A stretch of 64,000 bases of DNA from contig JANTQA010000008.1 in NCBI GenBank assembly GCA_027625915.1, positions 7,495,501-7,559,500 of the forward strand, given 5' to 3'. Source of the DNA: Anaeramoeba flamelloides (taxonomy: Eukaryota; Metamonada; Anaeramoebidae). Below are positions 45,826 to 59,198 of the stretch, piece after piece. How positions within the stretch are numbered: position 1 is the stretch's first letter; each line of letters starts with the position of its first letter. The notes beneath the pieces were generated by a model. It ran no database searches. It was not told the origin of the DNA and saw nothing but the letters and a program-made list of their open reading frames with translations. The translations under genes and the position numbers were made by a program.

Positions 45826-46872
45826 TTATTTCCGAATAGAATTTTTTTTTAGATTAATTAAGGTGAAAACCAATTCGTTTTGTAATTCCTTCAAACTTTT
45901 ACTAGAATTTTGAAAGACAATGTTTTGACTCTTTTTGAGTTTAGTTTGGTAAATTTTCATGAGATTTGTGTCTGTTTGGACATTTGTTTTCTGACGAGAA
46001 ATGTTGTCTTGATTAATGGAATCTTTTTTTAAACCAATCAATGAATTTGCAAGATATGAAGGATGTTTTCTTTTTCTCAATGTTTTCTTGGGAAAATTGG
46101 GGAGTTTCAAGATTGTTTTTGACTTTGAAACCAAATAATTATTCAACCGAGGAAGAATTACAATTTTTTTTTTTTTTTTCATTGTCGGCTTTCTCATTCG
46201 GGTTGTTGTGCAAAGAGTCTCGATTTTTGGTGTAAAGCACATTTTTAATCGGCTAAAGCTTGTGCGGTTAAATAAATTAAATCTCACCTTAAAGAAAAAG
46301 ATCAGTCCTCTTTCAATCATCCTGAATGAACCTTTGTATTTGAGACCCATTTTGTAGATGCTACTTTTTAAGATAACCACTTTCTTGGGAGGCTCCGAGA
46401 TGTTTTCGATTGTGTCGGTATCCAAACCTTGAATTAATTCCTTGGAAGAGGTCAGTTTTTGTTTTAAATAATTTGAAATCGAATCAATTCTGTTTTTAAT
46501 TTCTGGTTTGTTGCACAAGTCCCATATTTTTATAGTTGCCAAAGCTTTCGGTTCAATTGAATACAATACCCAATCAGACGCAGCGTAATTCTGTTGAGCC
46601 TGCGGACACAAATTGAATTTTGTCAAAAAATAACAATCAATTTCACTCTTTGTTATTGGAAAGCATGGATCAGATAGTAACGATTTGTGAATTTGGACTT
46701 TTTTTGGACAATTTGGTTGTGACAGTTGATCTGTTGTGATACCTGATATTGATCCGTCATTTAAATTTATTAATTCCTCTAACCGAGATTGGTTCTTTGT
46801 TTTCTTCCTTAATTTTGAACATTTAATTTTGTGATTTGGATGGATTCTATTATTTGTGGAATCTCTATTCAT
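45826..46872 (-). CDS. Orphan basic protein, unknown function
   Basis: A single open frame of 348 residues starting at a true ATG. Codon use and amino-acid variety look like a real gene rather than an AT-run artefact. The N-terminal ~60 residues are basic and Ser/Asn-rich. Residues ~70-170 form the most structured-looking part (SEIDCYFLTKFNLCPQAQQN and SDWVLYSIEPKALATIKIWD). The C-terminal half is strongly Lys/Arg-rich with MKKKKKIVILPRL and KKTLRKRKHPS blocks, which could act in nuclear targeting or nucleic-acid binding. I recognise no domain. A long A-run on the coding strand lies upstream of the start (46949-46972). It stands alone between two repeat-rich intergenic regions. Confidence 0.72.
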   Translation of the reverse strand: MNRDSTNNRIHPNHKIKCSKLRKKTKNQSRLEELINLNDGSISGITTDQLSQPNCPKKVQIHKSLLSDPCFPITKSEIDCYFLTKFNLCPQAQQNYAASDWVLYSIEPKALATIKIWDLCNKPEIKNRIDSISNYLKQKLTSSKELIQGLDTDTIENISEPPKKVVILKSSIYKMGLKYKGSFRMIERGLIFFFKVRFNLFNRTSFSRLKMCFTPKIETLCTTTRMRKPTMKKKKKIVILPRLNNYLVSKSKTILKLPNFPKKTLRKRKHPSYLANSLIGLKKDSINQDNISRQKTNVQTDTNLMKIYQTKLKKSQNIVFQNSSKSLKELQNELVFTLINLKKNSIRK

Positions 46873-49017
46873 TATTCCAATGTGTGTGCTCTTTTTTATT
46901 CTTATAATAAATTGTTTGTTGAGATTTTCAGTTCGTTCTTTGGAAATATAAAAAAAAAAAAAAAAAAAAAAAAGGTGAAATAATGGAAAGGAAACAGAAA
47001 AAAAGATGAAAATTCTTTTTTTTTTTTTTCTAATTCCTTTTTAAATTCTTGAATTGGTTCGCTTTTTTTTTTTTATTATTGATTGTAATTTGGCTTTTAA
47101 AGATATTTTAGATTTATTTGTATTTCGATCAAGATTAAATTTTTTTTTACTTTTTTACTTTTTTGATAAAAGTATTAAAGTTGAGTGGTATCTTGTAAAA
47201 ACTCTCAAAAAAAAATAATTTTCAAATAAATAGAAAAAACGAAAATTTAGAAACAAAATATTAATGCAACCAAAAAACAATAATCTTTTCCAAAAATAAC
47301 TTTGGAAATGTTATAATCAAAAATACCCCAAATTTGGTAGTGTTTCATTTATTTTTAATTATTTTTTTTTACAAAAATATTTATGCTTGCAATATTGGTA
47401 ATTTAGAAAAATCCATTTAAAAAATATTTCCAAAGTAGTTTGGGTGTAATAGTAACAATCAAAAGGATTGTTGGTGATTTTGGGAAAAATTTTGAATTCT
47501 CATCTATTCTAGATTTTTATCAACACCATTTTCCAATAATAAAAAATTAAGTTTCAACTTGTTGTTTTCTTTTATTTTTCACATTTTTCACTATTAACAA
47601 TTTTTTTACTTTAACAATCCATGAAAAAAACGATCAAATTTGAGACCAATAAAGATGAAAAAACCAATATTTTTGAAAAAAAAATAATTTCTGAATAAGA
47701 ATAATAAATTATTACAAATTTCTAAAAATATTATCATTGTTTAAAAAAACAAGGAATACACTTTTTAAAATAAGATATCCGAACCACTGAAATTTCTGGA
47801 GTTGGGGGCGACTAGCAAGTCTTTTTTAAATTTTTATTCCTTATTTTTATAAGATAGCTGTTATTACGATAATTTTTTTTTAAATTTTTAAATAAAAAAT
47901 GTATTTTTTTTAGTATGATCAGACCAAAAAGACAGGTTATTTTTAAATTTAATAATTAAGGTAAAGTTTATAAAATAAATTGACTTGGTAAACGTCTTTA
48001 ATTGGGTTTATTGGAAAGTTTTTGAATATATTTTTTCAATATTTTTCGTAAATGGACTCAAAAAAATTAAAGATTTTTTTGAAAGTATATGTTTTTTTCA
48101 GCATCTTAATTTGTCAACTATTTTGGGGAATAAATAAAACATTTTTTTTTTATTAATTGGAAAATCACAAGAAATTAAAAAAATATTAAAAATGAAAATT
48201 TTGAGTTATCATTTCTCTCTTCTTATTGTACATTTGTGATAACTTTTTTTCTCAAATATTTGAGAAAGGGATTTTTTCAAAAACAAATTTATTAATCAAA
48301 AAAAAAAAATAATAAAGAAAACAAAAAAAAAAAGATTATTCTAAATGACCTTAGTAATAATACCTGTTTTAATATTGAATTCTTTAGTTTTTATTAGGGT
48401 TCTATGGATGCAATTTCAAGATATATTTTTAAGTTGCTGTATAAATACCAATAAGAGAAAAAAGACAGAGGTATAACTAAAAAAATAACGCACATCCAAT
48501 ATTTTATACAATTATCAATTCTATTTGTTTCATTTTTAATAACCTATCTATTATTCTCATTGGAAATTGAGATTTTATACTTCCCTTTTTTTTTTTTTTT
48601 TTATGATTTGAAAATGATCCAAGTTTCATGTTTATGAACTTTTGGGGAATTGTCATTATTGTTGGGCAATTTCCTGGAATGTTGGCAAATATGGAATTCT
48701 GGAAATAAATTTAAAAAATAAATAAAATGAGGTGTAATAATCTCTTTTGAAATTTTGCCTGATTAATGTAATTCATACTGTTTTTGAAATTGATCTATTA
48801 ATTTATTTTAATAGATCTTTAAATTTTTTTATATTTTTTTTTTTGGCTTTTTGATTTATTTTGAAAAAAATTGTAAAAATAAAAACCTAAATTACATTTT
48901 TAAACTAGTGATTTAGACTTCCTATGCCACGACCTTAATGTTATGTTTTGTAAAATTAGGCATTGGCAAAACTACAGCAACAAAAAATAATATCACTTGC
49001 ATATTATGCAATATAGT

Positions 49018-49528
49018 TAATAGTAGTAAAAAAAATACAAGAATGAAAAAAATCCATGACAAGATTTTTAATTGTGAATATTAGGGAATTTTTTGTGGTT
49101 TTTCTTTTGTTTGTTATCAAATATTTTTATTTAAATAACCAATTTTAAAAATTATAACTCACCCACTTATTAAAATAATGACTAATGGAATTGCACATGT
49201 TAATAACAAGATTCAATCTATCAAAAAAATAAGGATAGAAAATAGCACTCCCCAAACTCTAGTAAACCACCATAAAAACCCTTTTTTTTGTTTCAAAATA
49301 AATTTATCTACTTATGCTTTCAAACAGTTAAATGAGTATTCTATAGAAAACATACTTTAATGAACTTTAAGTAGGTTATTTACTGATTTTGTAATAAATT
49401 TGGTTATTTATAAAAAGATATGATTTTAAATATTTGAAATTAAATAACAATATTACATAACCTTTTTCAATTAAAAATCTTGTAAGAGCCTTTCTTTCAT
49501 GTCCAGTATTTATTTCATTACTATTAAA
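49018..49528. mobile_element. Inverted-repeat element C, copy 2 (~510 bp)
   Basis: The left end (TAATAGTAGTAAAAAAAATA, then ACAAGATTTTTAATTGTGAA) and the reverse complement of the right end (TAATAGTAATGAAATAAATA, then ACAAGATTTTTAATTGAAAA) give arms of ~65 bp. Positions 49141-49470 align with 22281-22600. It lacks the ~0.8 kb interior stretch of copy 1. Confidence 0.75.
49154..49360 (+). other. Short open frame shared by both element C copies (copy 2)
   Basis: The frame reads THPLIKIMTNGIAHVNNKIQ, then PQTLVNHHKNP and LSTYAFKQLNEYSIENIL. It is the counterpart of 22283-22477, with the same frame kept open. It is probably an element remnant and no domain is recognised. Confidence 0.35.
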
Positions 49529-49669
49529 ATCAAATTAACAATATATTAAATTTATCTCAACTTTCAAGATTTAAATTTTAATTAAATCAAAAAAAAAAAA
49601 TCATTTCTAGTTTGTTTTATAAAGATCTTTAGGATTTTTTATTATTTTATTAGGCATGACTCCAAATTG

Positions 49670-49745
49670 TGTACCTTAAATAGGGTTTTTTTAAAGTTCC
49701 TTAAATTTTGTTGAAATTTTGTGTCTTCAAATTGGAACGTGTTGT
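49670..49745. mobile_element. MITE family A, half copy 8
   Basis: Only a right arm is visible: TGTGTACCTTAAATAGGG, CCTTAAATTTTGTTGAAATT, TTGTGTCTTCAAATTGGAAC. The matching left arm is missing. Confidence 0.6.
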
Positions 49746-51586
49746 AATTAGCAGTAAGGAGTATTGTTTTTTTTTTTTTTGGGTAGGAATAAAAATTTTC
49801 AATTTTTAATATAATAATAATAGTTATTTGAAATAAAAACAACTTCATTTTCATTTCCTTTTCCAAAGAGACTTTACAAATTCCAACTAACTTCTTGTAG
49901 AAATCAATTTCAAAAAGAAAAAGAAGGACAATGGGGATAAAAGTTTTTTCACTGTTAATTCTAACCGACTGGTATCACAGATATTACTGAAAATTGCTGA
50001 ACCAACTTTTTATAAAGTGTTGCTCTAACCACTATAAAGTGTGGAATTATTCACTTTGCCATACGGTTTTCAAAACTTTATTTCCACACTATTTTCAAAA
50101 ATGCATTAGTAAAAAAATTTCTTTTTCTAATGATTAAAAAGAAAGTCTAAAAAATATAAATCAATTTGAATAATCCTTTATGTTTATGTGATGTTCAAAA
50201 TTAATTTTGTTTCTGATCAATGTAAAAAACAAAAAAAGTAGGGGAAATATTTTTGATATTAACCATATATACATAGTTTGATATCAAATCATGATAATAT
50301 GACAATTTGTGTATAGTTTTTAGTTATTATTCAGACTGTATACGACGACGAATTGTAATTCAGAAAATGAAGCAAGCATAAAAAACAGATTTTTAAAAAA
50401 AAAAAATCAAAAAAACTGCTGATCGATGAATATGCTTAACAAAATTTGTCATATTGATGCTCAAAATCACAAAATAGGAAAAAGAATTCAAACAAAACAG
50501 AAAAAAAGCTTATTAAAAAAGGTAAATGATACATTTACCCATGTATTATTATAAAGAGATTATTTATATAATAATCAATTGAATTCTTAGTGCTATGTTT
50601 GTGTTTCTAGGTAGTCATATGGAATTTTGTTAAATTTTTTTTCAAAAAATCTTTATAACTAAATGAAATACACACAAGAAAAAACGATTTTTTTTCAAAA
50701 TACAGAGATCATAATTTTCTAATTTCCATATTTAATTTTAAATTTTTTTTTGTTTTTTAACTGTTTAAAAATAGAACAATAATATTTGAAAAAAGAACTT
50801 TTATGATTCATTTTTGAGAGAAGAAAACAGGTTTCGTATCACCTACATGATCACAAAAAAAAAACATATTAACTCACCATTCAACACAAATTGGTGTATT
50901 AAAGGTTTAGAAATTCTTTAGATGATTCAATAGCATTCAAATCTTAGAAAATACTAATCATTTATCTATTTTATATATAAAAAATTTTTTTAAGGAACTA
51001 AGAATTCTTATTTCGTTTTTTGTACTAAAGAGAATAGAATACTTATTTACACACGTATATAATTAAATACAATTACAAAACTGGCTTATCAACTTTAGGG
51101 AAATGATTTATCATTATTTGAAATATACATTTTTCCCATTTAAATTTTACGAGAAAAAAAATCTAATATTTTTGTTTAGAATTTTTTGGAATAAAATTTT
51201 TGAAGAATTATCTTTTTTTAAATCTAGAATATTTTTTATTTTCAAGCTAGGAATTTATACTGAAATATACACTAAATATAAAAACATTACCCACCAAGTA
51301 AATAAATAGAGAACATACAAATTACAATTTATTTCACCAGCATTCATTAGTAAAAAAAAAGAAAGCATAAAGAACTATTTGAAAAATGTGAGGAAATAAA
51401 AGTTTACAAAGTATTAAGCAAAGTCTCTGGCTATTCTCTTTACAAATAACCAGTATAGTGTTTCAATCGTTTTTTTTTTTTTCGAATGGATTCAACCTTG
51501 ATTGAGCTATCTTGACTTTTTTTTTGTAAATAATCACTTGAGATTTTTATTCCCTTCGATGAAATAATTTACTCCTGACTGTTAAT

Positions 51587-51785
51587 TACAGCCAGTTCCA
51601 CTTTTAAGACACGAAATTTCAACAAAATTTAAGGCACAAAAAAAATCCAAATTAAGGCACAAAATTCGGATTCTAGTAAAATTATTTAAGATTTAAAACT
51701 TCCAAAGTTTGTGCTTTAATTTGAGTTTTTTTTCTTTGTATAAAATTTTGTAGAAAGTAGTTGTCATAAAGTGGAACTCAACATA
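51587..51785. mobile_element. MITE family A, copy 9
   Basis: 199 bases from TA-CAGCCAGTTCCACTTTTA to TAAAGTGGAACTCAACA-TA. The left arm shows the three spaced motifs clearly: TTAAGACACGAA, TTAAGGCACAAA and TTAAGGCACAAA. The length equals copy 7. Confidence 0.85.
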
Positions 51786-53953
51786 CTAAATAAAATGATC
51801 AAAATTTTCCTTCATCTTTTCAAAAAAAAAACACCTAATGGGGATTAAAACTCATCAAAGTTCTCAATTCTAAAAAGTGAAATCAATAATTTAAGCTCCT
51901 TTTAAGAATTAAAAATCTGAAAATTTTCATGATACACAATATCTTTTTTTAGAAAGCTGAATGAAAATTTTGTTTCCTTTATTTTACACCAAATAAAAAG
52001 GGTGAAAAAATCTCAAGATCTTTAGAGAATCAATTAGAAATGATTTTTTTTGAAATTTAATTGGGTTTTGCTATTAGACTTGAAAAACAATTGCAATTTG
52101 TTTAATTTAATTCTATCAACATTATTCAACTGATGGATGTCCAATTTAGAGTAATGGCTCTGAAGGGACTAATCCCTTTCCAATTTTTTCACCTAAATTT
52201 AATAGAGATTGCAAAAATTTTTTTCCAAATAATTAAATTTGAAAATCTCTGTTAATTTTCAATATTAAACATATTTCTTGATAAGGAATCCTTCTTATAA
52301 AATCTTTTAAAAAAAATAATAGAGACTAATCCCTTAAATTTTGTTTATGAGTTTTTACCATATATTAGTATGTTTTAAACAGTTTTCAAATATATTGTCT
52401 TGTTTTCCAATTTCTTTTCAAAAAGAATTTTTATGAAAAGTTGAAAAAAATTTAGAACTTTTCCATTGTGCTTTTCAGGTAAATAAGTATTTTTTTGAAC
52501 ACAAGTCTTAAATATCGGTTGTTCTAAGGAACCTCTCTTGGAGTATTAAAAGATTCTAATCCTATTTCATTCCTGTCAAATAATTATCAAATTTAAAGGA
52601 AATAGGTGAAATAGTCCTTCAAAATTCTTCTTTCAATTTCTATAAATTTGTAAATCAAAAACTTTTCAAAACTTATTAGGAGTTTTTCCAATTGAGAATT
52701 AGAAACGCCATCAAATAACAGTTCCCTTTAAAAAACCGTTCAATTTGATTTTTTTGAGAGGCACATATATATATTTAATTTGTTTTCTTAATACTTGATA
52801 GTAAAATTATTCTAATGTCAACTTTTTCTTAAACTTTATCGTTTTATCTTGATAAATTGAAAAATATTTTCCATTTCTTTCTGGATATTTATTTGCCAGT
52901 AAAGTAAATAATACAAATATTCAAAAGTTTTATCAAAAGGTATAAATTTCAAGTAAAAAATACAGAAATACGAAAAAATGTGGAAAATTTTTGTTTAGAG
53001 GAATTGTAATTTTGTTTACAAATATTCCCTTCTTCATTGATCAAACCTTAAAGGAAAGTAGTGAGTAAATATTTTTCATCAATACCATTCTCAAGTATGT
53101 ACTCCTTTAATTTTCAATTTACTATTATTTTCTTGATATTGCAGAACAAAACATTTTAATTGTCAAAACTTTTTCAATATAAATTTTACCGATTTGATAA
53201 ACCTGTAAATTTTCCAGAAAAATAACTAACTTAACTAGTTTTTTTTCTTTCAACTCTGGATAAAATCTCTTTTGTTCAAAGTTTATCACCAATTTTTTGA
53301 TTGTAGGAAATCTTTTCGATCTTTCTAAAATTAAATAGATTAAATTATTATTAGATCTGTTCTAAAAAATAAAAAAAAAAACTATAAATTGATTACAAAG
53401 GATTTTAAAAATAGATCTTGGAATTTAGAGGTTATTTATTTTTTTAAATTGGAAAAAAAAAATTTTTTTCTAAAAACCAAAACAACCTTTTGTTAAAAAG
53501 TACTTTTAACTGAGCGAAAAAATAATTTTTAACTGGATATTACAAAGTGAGAATACATCTTACAATCACTTTTCGTCAGTATTATGATTCCCAATTGTGT
53601 CCAAAATTGATAAAAAAAAGTTTTAAGACCTCATAATTTGCAAAATGATTTTACCAAATAAGAAATGTAAAAAAGAACCATAATTTCACAAATGTTTGAG
53701 TTTGAATTACAAGTCTTTCTGAAAAGGGAAAAAAAAAATGTTTTACAGTCTTTTATAATGTCTTAAAATTTTAAGAAAAAAGGGTTTTGTTGATAAACAC
53801 ACGTGGTAATGGATAAGAAAAACATAATATATAATTTTTAGAGGTTTTTAATTTTTCATTTTTTTTTAATTCCCTTAAACATTTTTATTTCTTGTTTGTC
53901 TTGAAAAACAATAAAATAGTATTTGGTTTTTTAGTTTATTTTTTCTGCTAGCT

Positions 53954-55531
53954 ATGAGTGACAAAACACAACTTACATTATTGGTCAAGAAGTTTTTAGG
54001 AGAGAGCGAATATCAAAACTTGGTTGGATCCATCTCTTCATCAAGCTCTGAACAAGAGTTTTCATCTGTACACAACAAATACCCAGAGTACTCCACAAAA
54101 ATGAAAACATACTTACCAACTAAATTGCAAATGGAATGTGATGAGCAAACAAAATGTAACTATACACAAAGAAGATCGGACTTAATAGATGGGTACGCAA
54201 ATTATAAAACGCAACTACTAAACACGCACCTGAACCAACTTTTGCCATTTGAATACGATTCTAGCGAAGAGCTCAATGGGCCTTCAAATTTGCAATTTTT
54301 GGATAACTTTCAAAGCTCAAGTCCCAAATTTAAGAAAGAAACGACGGAACTACCAATTAATTTCAATACTCAGAATTACTTGGAGCAAGTACGGGAGAAC
54401 ATTGATCAATTTTCTCTTTTGAAAAAGTTCTCTCAAAACGAAAAACCTAATTTTGATTTGAAAAATGAAAACAAAAACAAAAAGAAAAGCCAAATCCAAA
54501 GTCAAAGTCACCATTATGGCTGTTCTAGCAATATAAAAAATAATACTTTTAGAATTACAAATACAATAAACAACTTTCTTCGAAAACAACACCAATTGCA
54601 ACTTCAACAGCAAAGTCTGTACCAACAAAACTTGAAGACAATTGAAAAATGGAAGCAAATTGAAAGGGAATTAAAAAACTATAACCAAACCAAGATAATA
54701 AAACAGCAGATCATTAGGAACAATGAAAATATGATCTACCAAAATAATAAAAATCAATATGTTTTTAATAATAAGAACAACACCACGTTCAACACCCACC
54801 AGGCCTCTAGCAACAACGGCAATAACAATAATAGTAATAATAATAACAGTGATAATGATCATAATAATGATAATAACATCAGCAATAACAACAACAATAA
54901 CAACAAAAATCCAAAGCCTAATAGCAACATAATTTACCAGAATGAAGAATTGGAAGAGGTTGATTTGGAATCAAAAAAGGCACGCAAAGTCATTGAAAGC
55001 TTTCTAGTAAGTCCCTTAAATTTAAAGGAAACAACGAACAGGGAAAACCCCTCAACTGGGGTCATCCTTTATCTCCATTTAAGAAATGTTATCAAAACAA
55101 GCCAAAAAAGTGGAACAAACGCATCAAAATATATCATCATGGATAAAGCCGATGAGTCCTTAATTCGAAGAGGCAAATGCTCTGAAGAAATGGCAAAATT
55201 TATTTCAAATAGATTGTTTTTCAACCCAGAGTTTTCAAAATCAGGAAGAAAGCGCGGGAGAAAGCCCAGGAAACAACCCCAAATTATAAGCAAGCGTAAA
55301 TGCAAAACTACAAACAAAAACAAGAAAAATAATCAAAATAAAATAAGGAAAAAAAACAATTCAAGCCTCTTGATTGCTAAGTCATCGACGATAACGGCAA
55401 CAACCACCACAACCACCACAACCCCAAAAACAACATTCAACGGCGGCAATGGAATATACACAAACTTATGTAAGGAACAAAAAGTTCAAAATAATATCTC
55501 TGCTTTTGGCAATTATCATAATTTTAATTAA
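53954..55531 (+). CDS. Low-complexity protein with an AT-hook-like motif, possible DNA-binding protein
   Basis: A single open frame of 525 residues from ATG 53954. The N-terminal ~115 residues are ordinary sequence (KTQLTLLVKKFLGESEYQNL and SDLIDGYANYKTQLLNTHLN). A Gln-rich patch (~212-230) and a long Asn/Ser/Asp tract (~272-325) made by AAY codon repeats follow. A conserved-looking block lies at ~335-425 (ARKVIESFLVSPLNLKETTN and ISNRLFFNPEF). Immediately after it comes SGRKRGRKPRKQ, which contains the AT-hook core R-G-R-K-P variant of RGRP. The tail is Lys/Asn/Thr-rich. Poly-Q/N tracts plus an AT-hook-like motif suggest a nuclear regulator; that is inference. The family is not recognised. 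Confidence 0.78.
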   Translation: MSDKTQLTLLVKKFLGESEYQNLVGSISSSSSEQEFSSVHNKYPEYSTKMKTYLPTKLQMECDEQTKCNYTQRRSDLIDGYANYKTQLLNTHLNQLLPFEYDSSEELNGPSNLQFLDNFQSSSPKFKKETTELPINFNTQNYLEQVRENIDQFSLLKKFSQNEKPNFDLKNENKNKKKSQIQSQSHHYGCSSNIKNNTFRITNTINNFLRKQHQLQLQQQSLYQQNLKTIEKWKQIERELKNYNQTKIIKQQIIRNNENMIYQNNKNQYVFNNKNNTTFNTHQASSNNGNNNNSNNNNSDNDHNNDNNISNNNNNNNKNPKPNSNIIYQNEELEEVDLESKKARKVIESFLVSPLNLKETTNRENPSTGVILYLHLRNVIKTSQKSGTNASKYIIMDKADESLIRRGKCSEEMAKFISNRLFFNPEFSKSGRKRGRKPRKQPQIISKRKCKTTNKNKKNNQNKIRKKNNSSLLIAKSSTITATTTTTTTTPKTTFNGGNGIYTNLCKEQKVQNNISAFGNYHNFN

Positions 55532-58500
55532 AACATTTATAATATCAAAATTAATAACTTTACTCCGTTTTTATATAACCTACAAAAAATCTATTTTCTT
55601 TCTTTACTTTTTTACATGGTTTTATTTATTTATTTATTTGTTTATTTATTTTTATTTTTTTCTTTCCTTTTATTTATTTATTTCCATATTTATTTATCCC
55701 CCCCCCCCCTATCTATCATTTATTTTTTTTTATTTATTTGTTTTTTTCTGTTTTTATTTATTTATTATTTTGTTTATTTTGTTTGTTTTTTTTTTTTATT
55801 TTAACTTAAATTTCAATAAATTTATATTGAATTCATATCGGATTGTAATATTAGAAAAAATTATTTTATTTATTTTTATTATTATTATTATTATTATTTA
55901 TTTTTGAAAATAATTTGATAGTTATTTAAACAATTTATTAATTAGAGAAACCATTCAATTTTGTAATAGAAAAGTGCAATCAAGTCATGAGGTGCAAATA
56001 ATCTTTCGAATGGATTGAGAAATTTTTTAATTGGTAAAAACAATTTTTAGTACAACTAATCTCGAATGGAGATTTTTATTTCCCTTTTCCTGATTTTAAA
56101 ACTTATCACTTTTGACTTTCTGAATAAAAAACAACTTTACTAAATTTATTACCAAAATTCAATAATTTTTTTTATAGATTAATACTTGGTATAACAAATA
56201 CTGAATTTTGAAATCAAAAGTTTTTTTTACAAAAATAATAACTATTAACTCTGATCATCTCTTTAAGTTCATTGTAATAGATATTTTATTTTGAAAAAAT
56301 GGTTTATGTTGAAAATTTCATCATTGATTAAAAAAAAAAAAAAAAAGAGGTTACAGGAACGATTCCCTTCTAACACTTTCACTTGAGATCCCAATTCTAG
56401 AAATAGATTGTAGCAAACCTTGAATCAAAATAATTCAAATACTCTGATTTATGAACATTATTTTAAATTTTAAAGAAATCAAAACTTAATTATTGTAATT
56501 TTAAGATTTATATTTTGATATAAAATCTATAAATTGTTATTCTCTATTAAATTCGAACCCCTTTTTAGATTTATGAATTAATTTATTATTATTTTTTATA
56601 TCGAAACTCTTTTTCAAACAAAAGAGCACACCTCTCAAATCATCAATACCATCGAATTTGATTGTTAATAAGATAATTTCTCATTGGAGATTTTCATTTT
56701 AATTATTCATTTTTTTCATTTTTTGCTTTTATATTATTTGATATTGGATAGTTGGAAAATAAAAAAAGAAGATAAGAAGAAACCAATCTGGAAATAATCT
56801 GATAGTATAAAAATGGAAAAAGTTTAAGTTTGATTTCAAATGAGCAAGATATAGGAATTAAGAAAGACAGTTATTAGATTGATGTATTGGAAAAAAGAAA
56901 AGAGAAATAAAGAAAAAACATTCCCACAAAATACCCAGATGAATTGAGGCTTTATCTTCAAAATAAGTCTTTAAAGCACAAAAGTTTGATGTGTTAAGAA
57001 TTATAGATAAAATTTCAAGTAATTTTCCTCAATTTATCTTGTTCAAAGGTTTTTATTGATTTTATAATTTTTTTTCTTACAATTTATAAAACAAGAGTTC
57101 TCATTCCAAATAAAAGGGCAAAACAATTTTTAAAATATTGAATTTTAATTTTTATTGTTTTGTTTTAATGAGTTTAAAAGTTCTTTTGAGTTTTTTTATG
57201 CTTTAAAGAGTTTCTTAGATTTTATAATGATACTACAATTAATTTGATTCAATTATGAATTATTCTTGAATTTTTTTGTACCCTTTTATTCGAAAAAGAG
57301 TTTATTTTTATTTATTTTTTTATTGTGAGAATTGAGTAATCAAAGAAAATTTACTGAATAAAAAAGAGAAGAAGAAAAATAAAAAAGTGTTTATTTTTTA
57401 TTTGGAATATCTATATAAGTGTATTTATAAATAAATTTATTTGCTAGAATTTTACCAATCTGCATACGATCTTTTTTTTCTTTGTTATTGTTCTTTTTAC
57501 TACTCTTTTGACTTTTCTTTTATTAATTTGTATCAATCTTGAAATAAATATGTAGGTTTCATCTCCAAAAAAGGAAGAAGAAGAAGAAGAAATGGACTGT
57601 AAAGATATAAATTCAATTTGAATAAATGATATAAAAGAAAAACAATAAGAAAGTTAAAAGAAAAGGAACCATAAAACAAAAAGAATTAAAAAAGGAAAAA
57701 AAAAAAGAGATGAAATAATTATTGAAATATATTTACAAATATAAATAAAATTATATAATATTCAAAAATACTTCAAAGATTTTCATAAAAAATAATTGGC
57801 TATTGAGGTTAGAATAGTATTACAATATAATTCCCTTCAAATTCCATTTGATGAATTTTGATTCATTTTAAATGAAACACTCCCCAAAAAAAAAAAACCC
57901 AAAATTTCAATGATAATAATTAAATTATTATTTCAGTATTTGAAATGTAATTGACCCATTTTAAAATTGGTTAAAATAGTAATTATTTAATTAGAATATA
58001 AATAATTTATAACAGAAGTTTCTCTATAACAAAAAATATGACATTTTTATTTTATAAAAAAATTTTTTTTTTGTAGAAATAGTGTTGAAAATTCTCTGAA
58101 TACAGCAAAAGCTAAATTTCATTTGTATTATTATTAAAAACTTTGTTTCAGTCAAAGGTTCCAGTGTTTTTTACCAATATCAAATATTTTTTTATAAATA
58201 ACCTATCAAGAAGAAATAAGAAACGTAGAATAACACATATCTAGTAGAATTGATATTGGCCTGAATAAAGTGTATAAATCAATAGATTTTCTTAAAAATT
58301 TTTCAAAACAAAAAAATTCTTATGTCCTCATTGAGAAAAACAACAATGTTCATTTTGCTCACCTATTGAAGATCCAAATAAAACTCCAATAGAAATCAAA
58401 ATAATTTCTCTACAATCATTTTTACTTTATCATTAACCTTTAGAATGAAACATTTTTACCAAATGACTATCGATCTTACAAAACAATTGAATATCAAAAA

Positions 58501-59198
58501 AATTCAAATAAAAACCAAAAAAAAGTGAAATAAAAAAAAAAGATCTCAATTTTGGAATTTCCGAAATAAATTTTTTCTTCTAATATCCATTCGAACTCTT
58601 TAATCACATGTAATTCACCCATTATAACCGAGTCGCATTGACTGGAAAATGGTTTAGTTTCTTCTAATTTTTCAGGTAACAAAATATAATAATTGAAATA
58701 ATAACCAATGAAAAGAAATGCCTTTTTTAATCTCATTCCAATTAAGATGGACTTTTATCAAAGAAATTTCCCCAACTAACAAATTTAATGTTGTCTTTAT
58801 GTTGAAAAAGAGTTGATATAACACAACAATAAAGTGGTTAATATTTGAATCTAGCCATTTAAAAATCATTTTTTAAAATTATATTGCTTTTTTGATCTTC
58901 AATGATGTTTATGATCAATGTTATTGAGAAAAAGTTAAAAATTCGCTATTTGATTTTGAAAAAATAAAAAATAATGTTAATGGGGGTATTAAACTACAGA
59001 CCAGTAAAGTTGTTTATAAGCAATGAGTAAAATATTATATTATCATTTCTCAAGATAAAATAATTAATGATTATTCAAACAAAAAAAATGACATTTTCTT
59101 AGCAATTGATTATTATTGGGAAATGAATACGCACACTAATATATTAATAATAACACCGGAAAATAAAATAATTAATGTTGAAAACTTCATAAACTTGA
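55532..59198. other. Intergenic, simple repeats only
   Basis: It includes a TTTA/TTTG-rich tract (55610-55800) with a C-run near 55699 and (ATT)n near 55880. No gene is supported. Confidence 0.5.
55610..55800. repeat. Degenerate (TTTA)n tract with a C-run
   Basis: TTTA and TTTG units dominate. A pure C-run at about 55699-55709 is very unusual for this AT-rich sequence. The tract directly follows the AT-hook gene and may form its 3' region. Confidence 0.8.

Larger units (their letters stand above)
46873..53953. other. 7-kb intergenic region with repeat copies
   Basis: No gene is supported. It holds element C copy 2, a half copy and a full copy of MITE A. The remaining sequence is AT-rich without clear signals. 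Confidence 0.5.
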
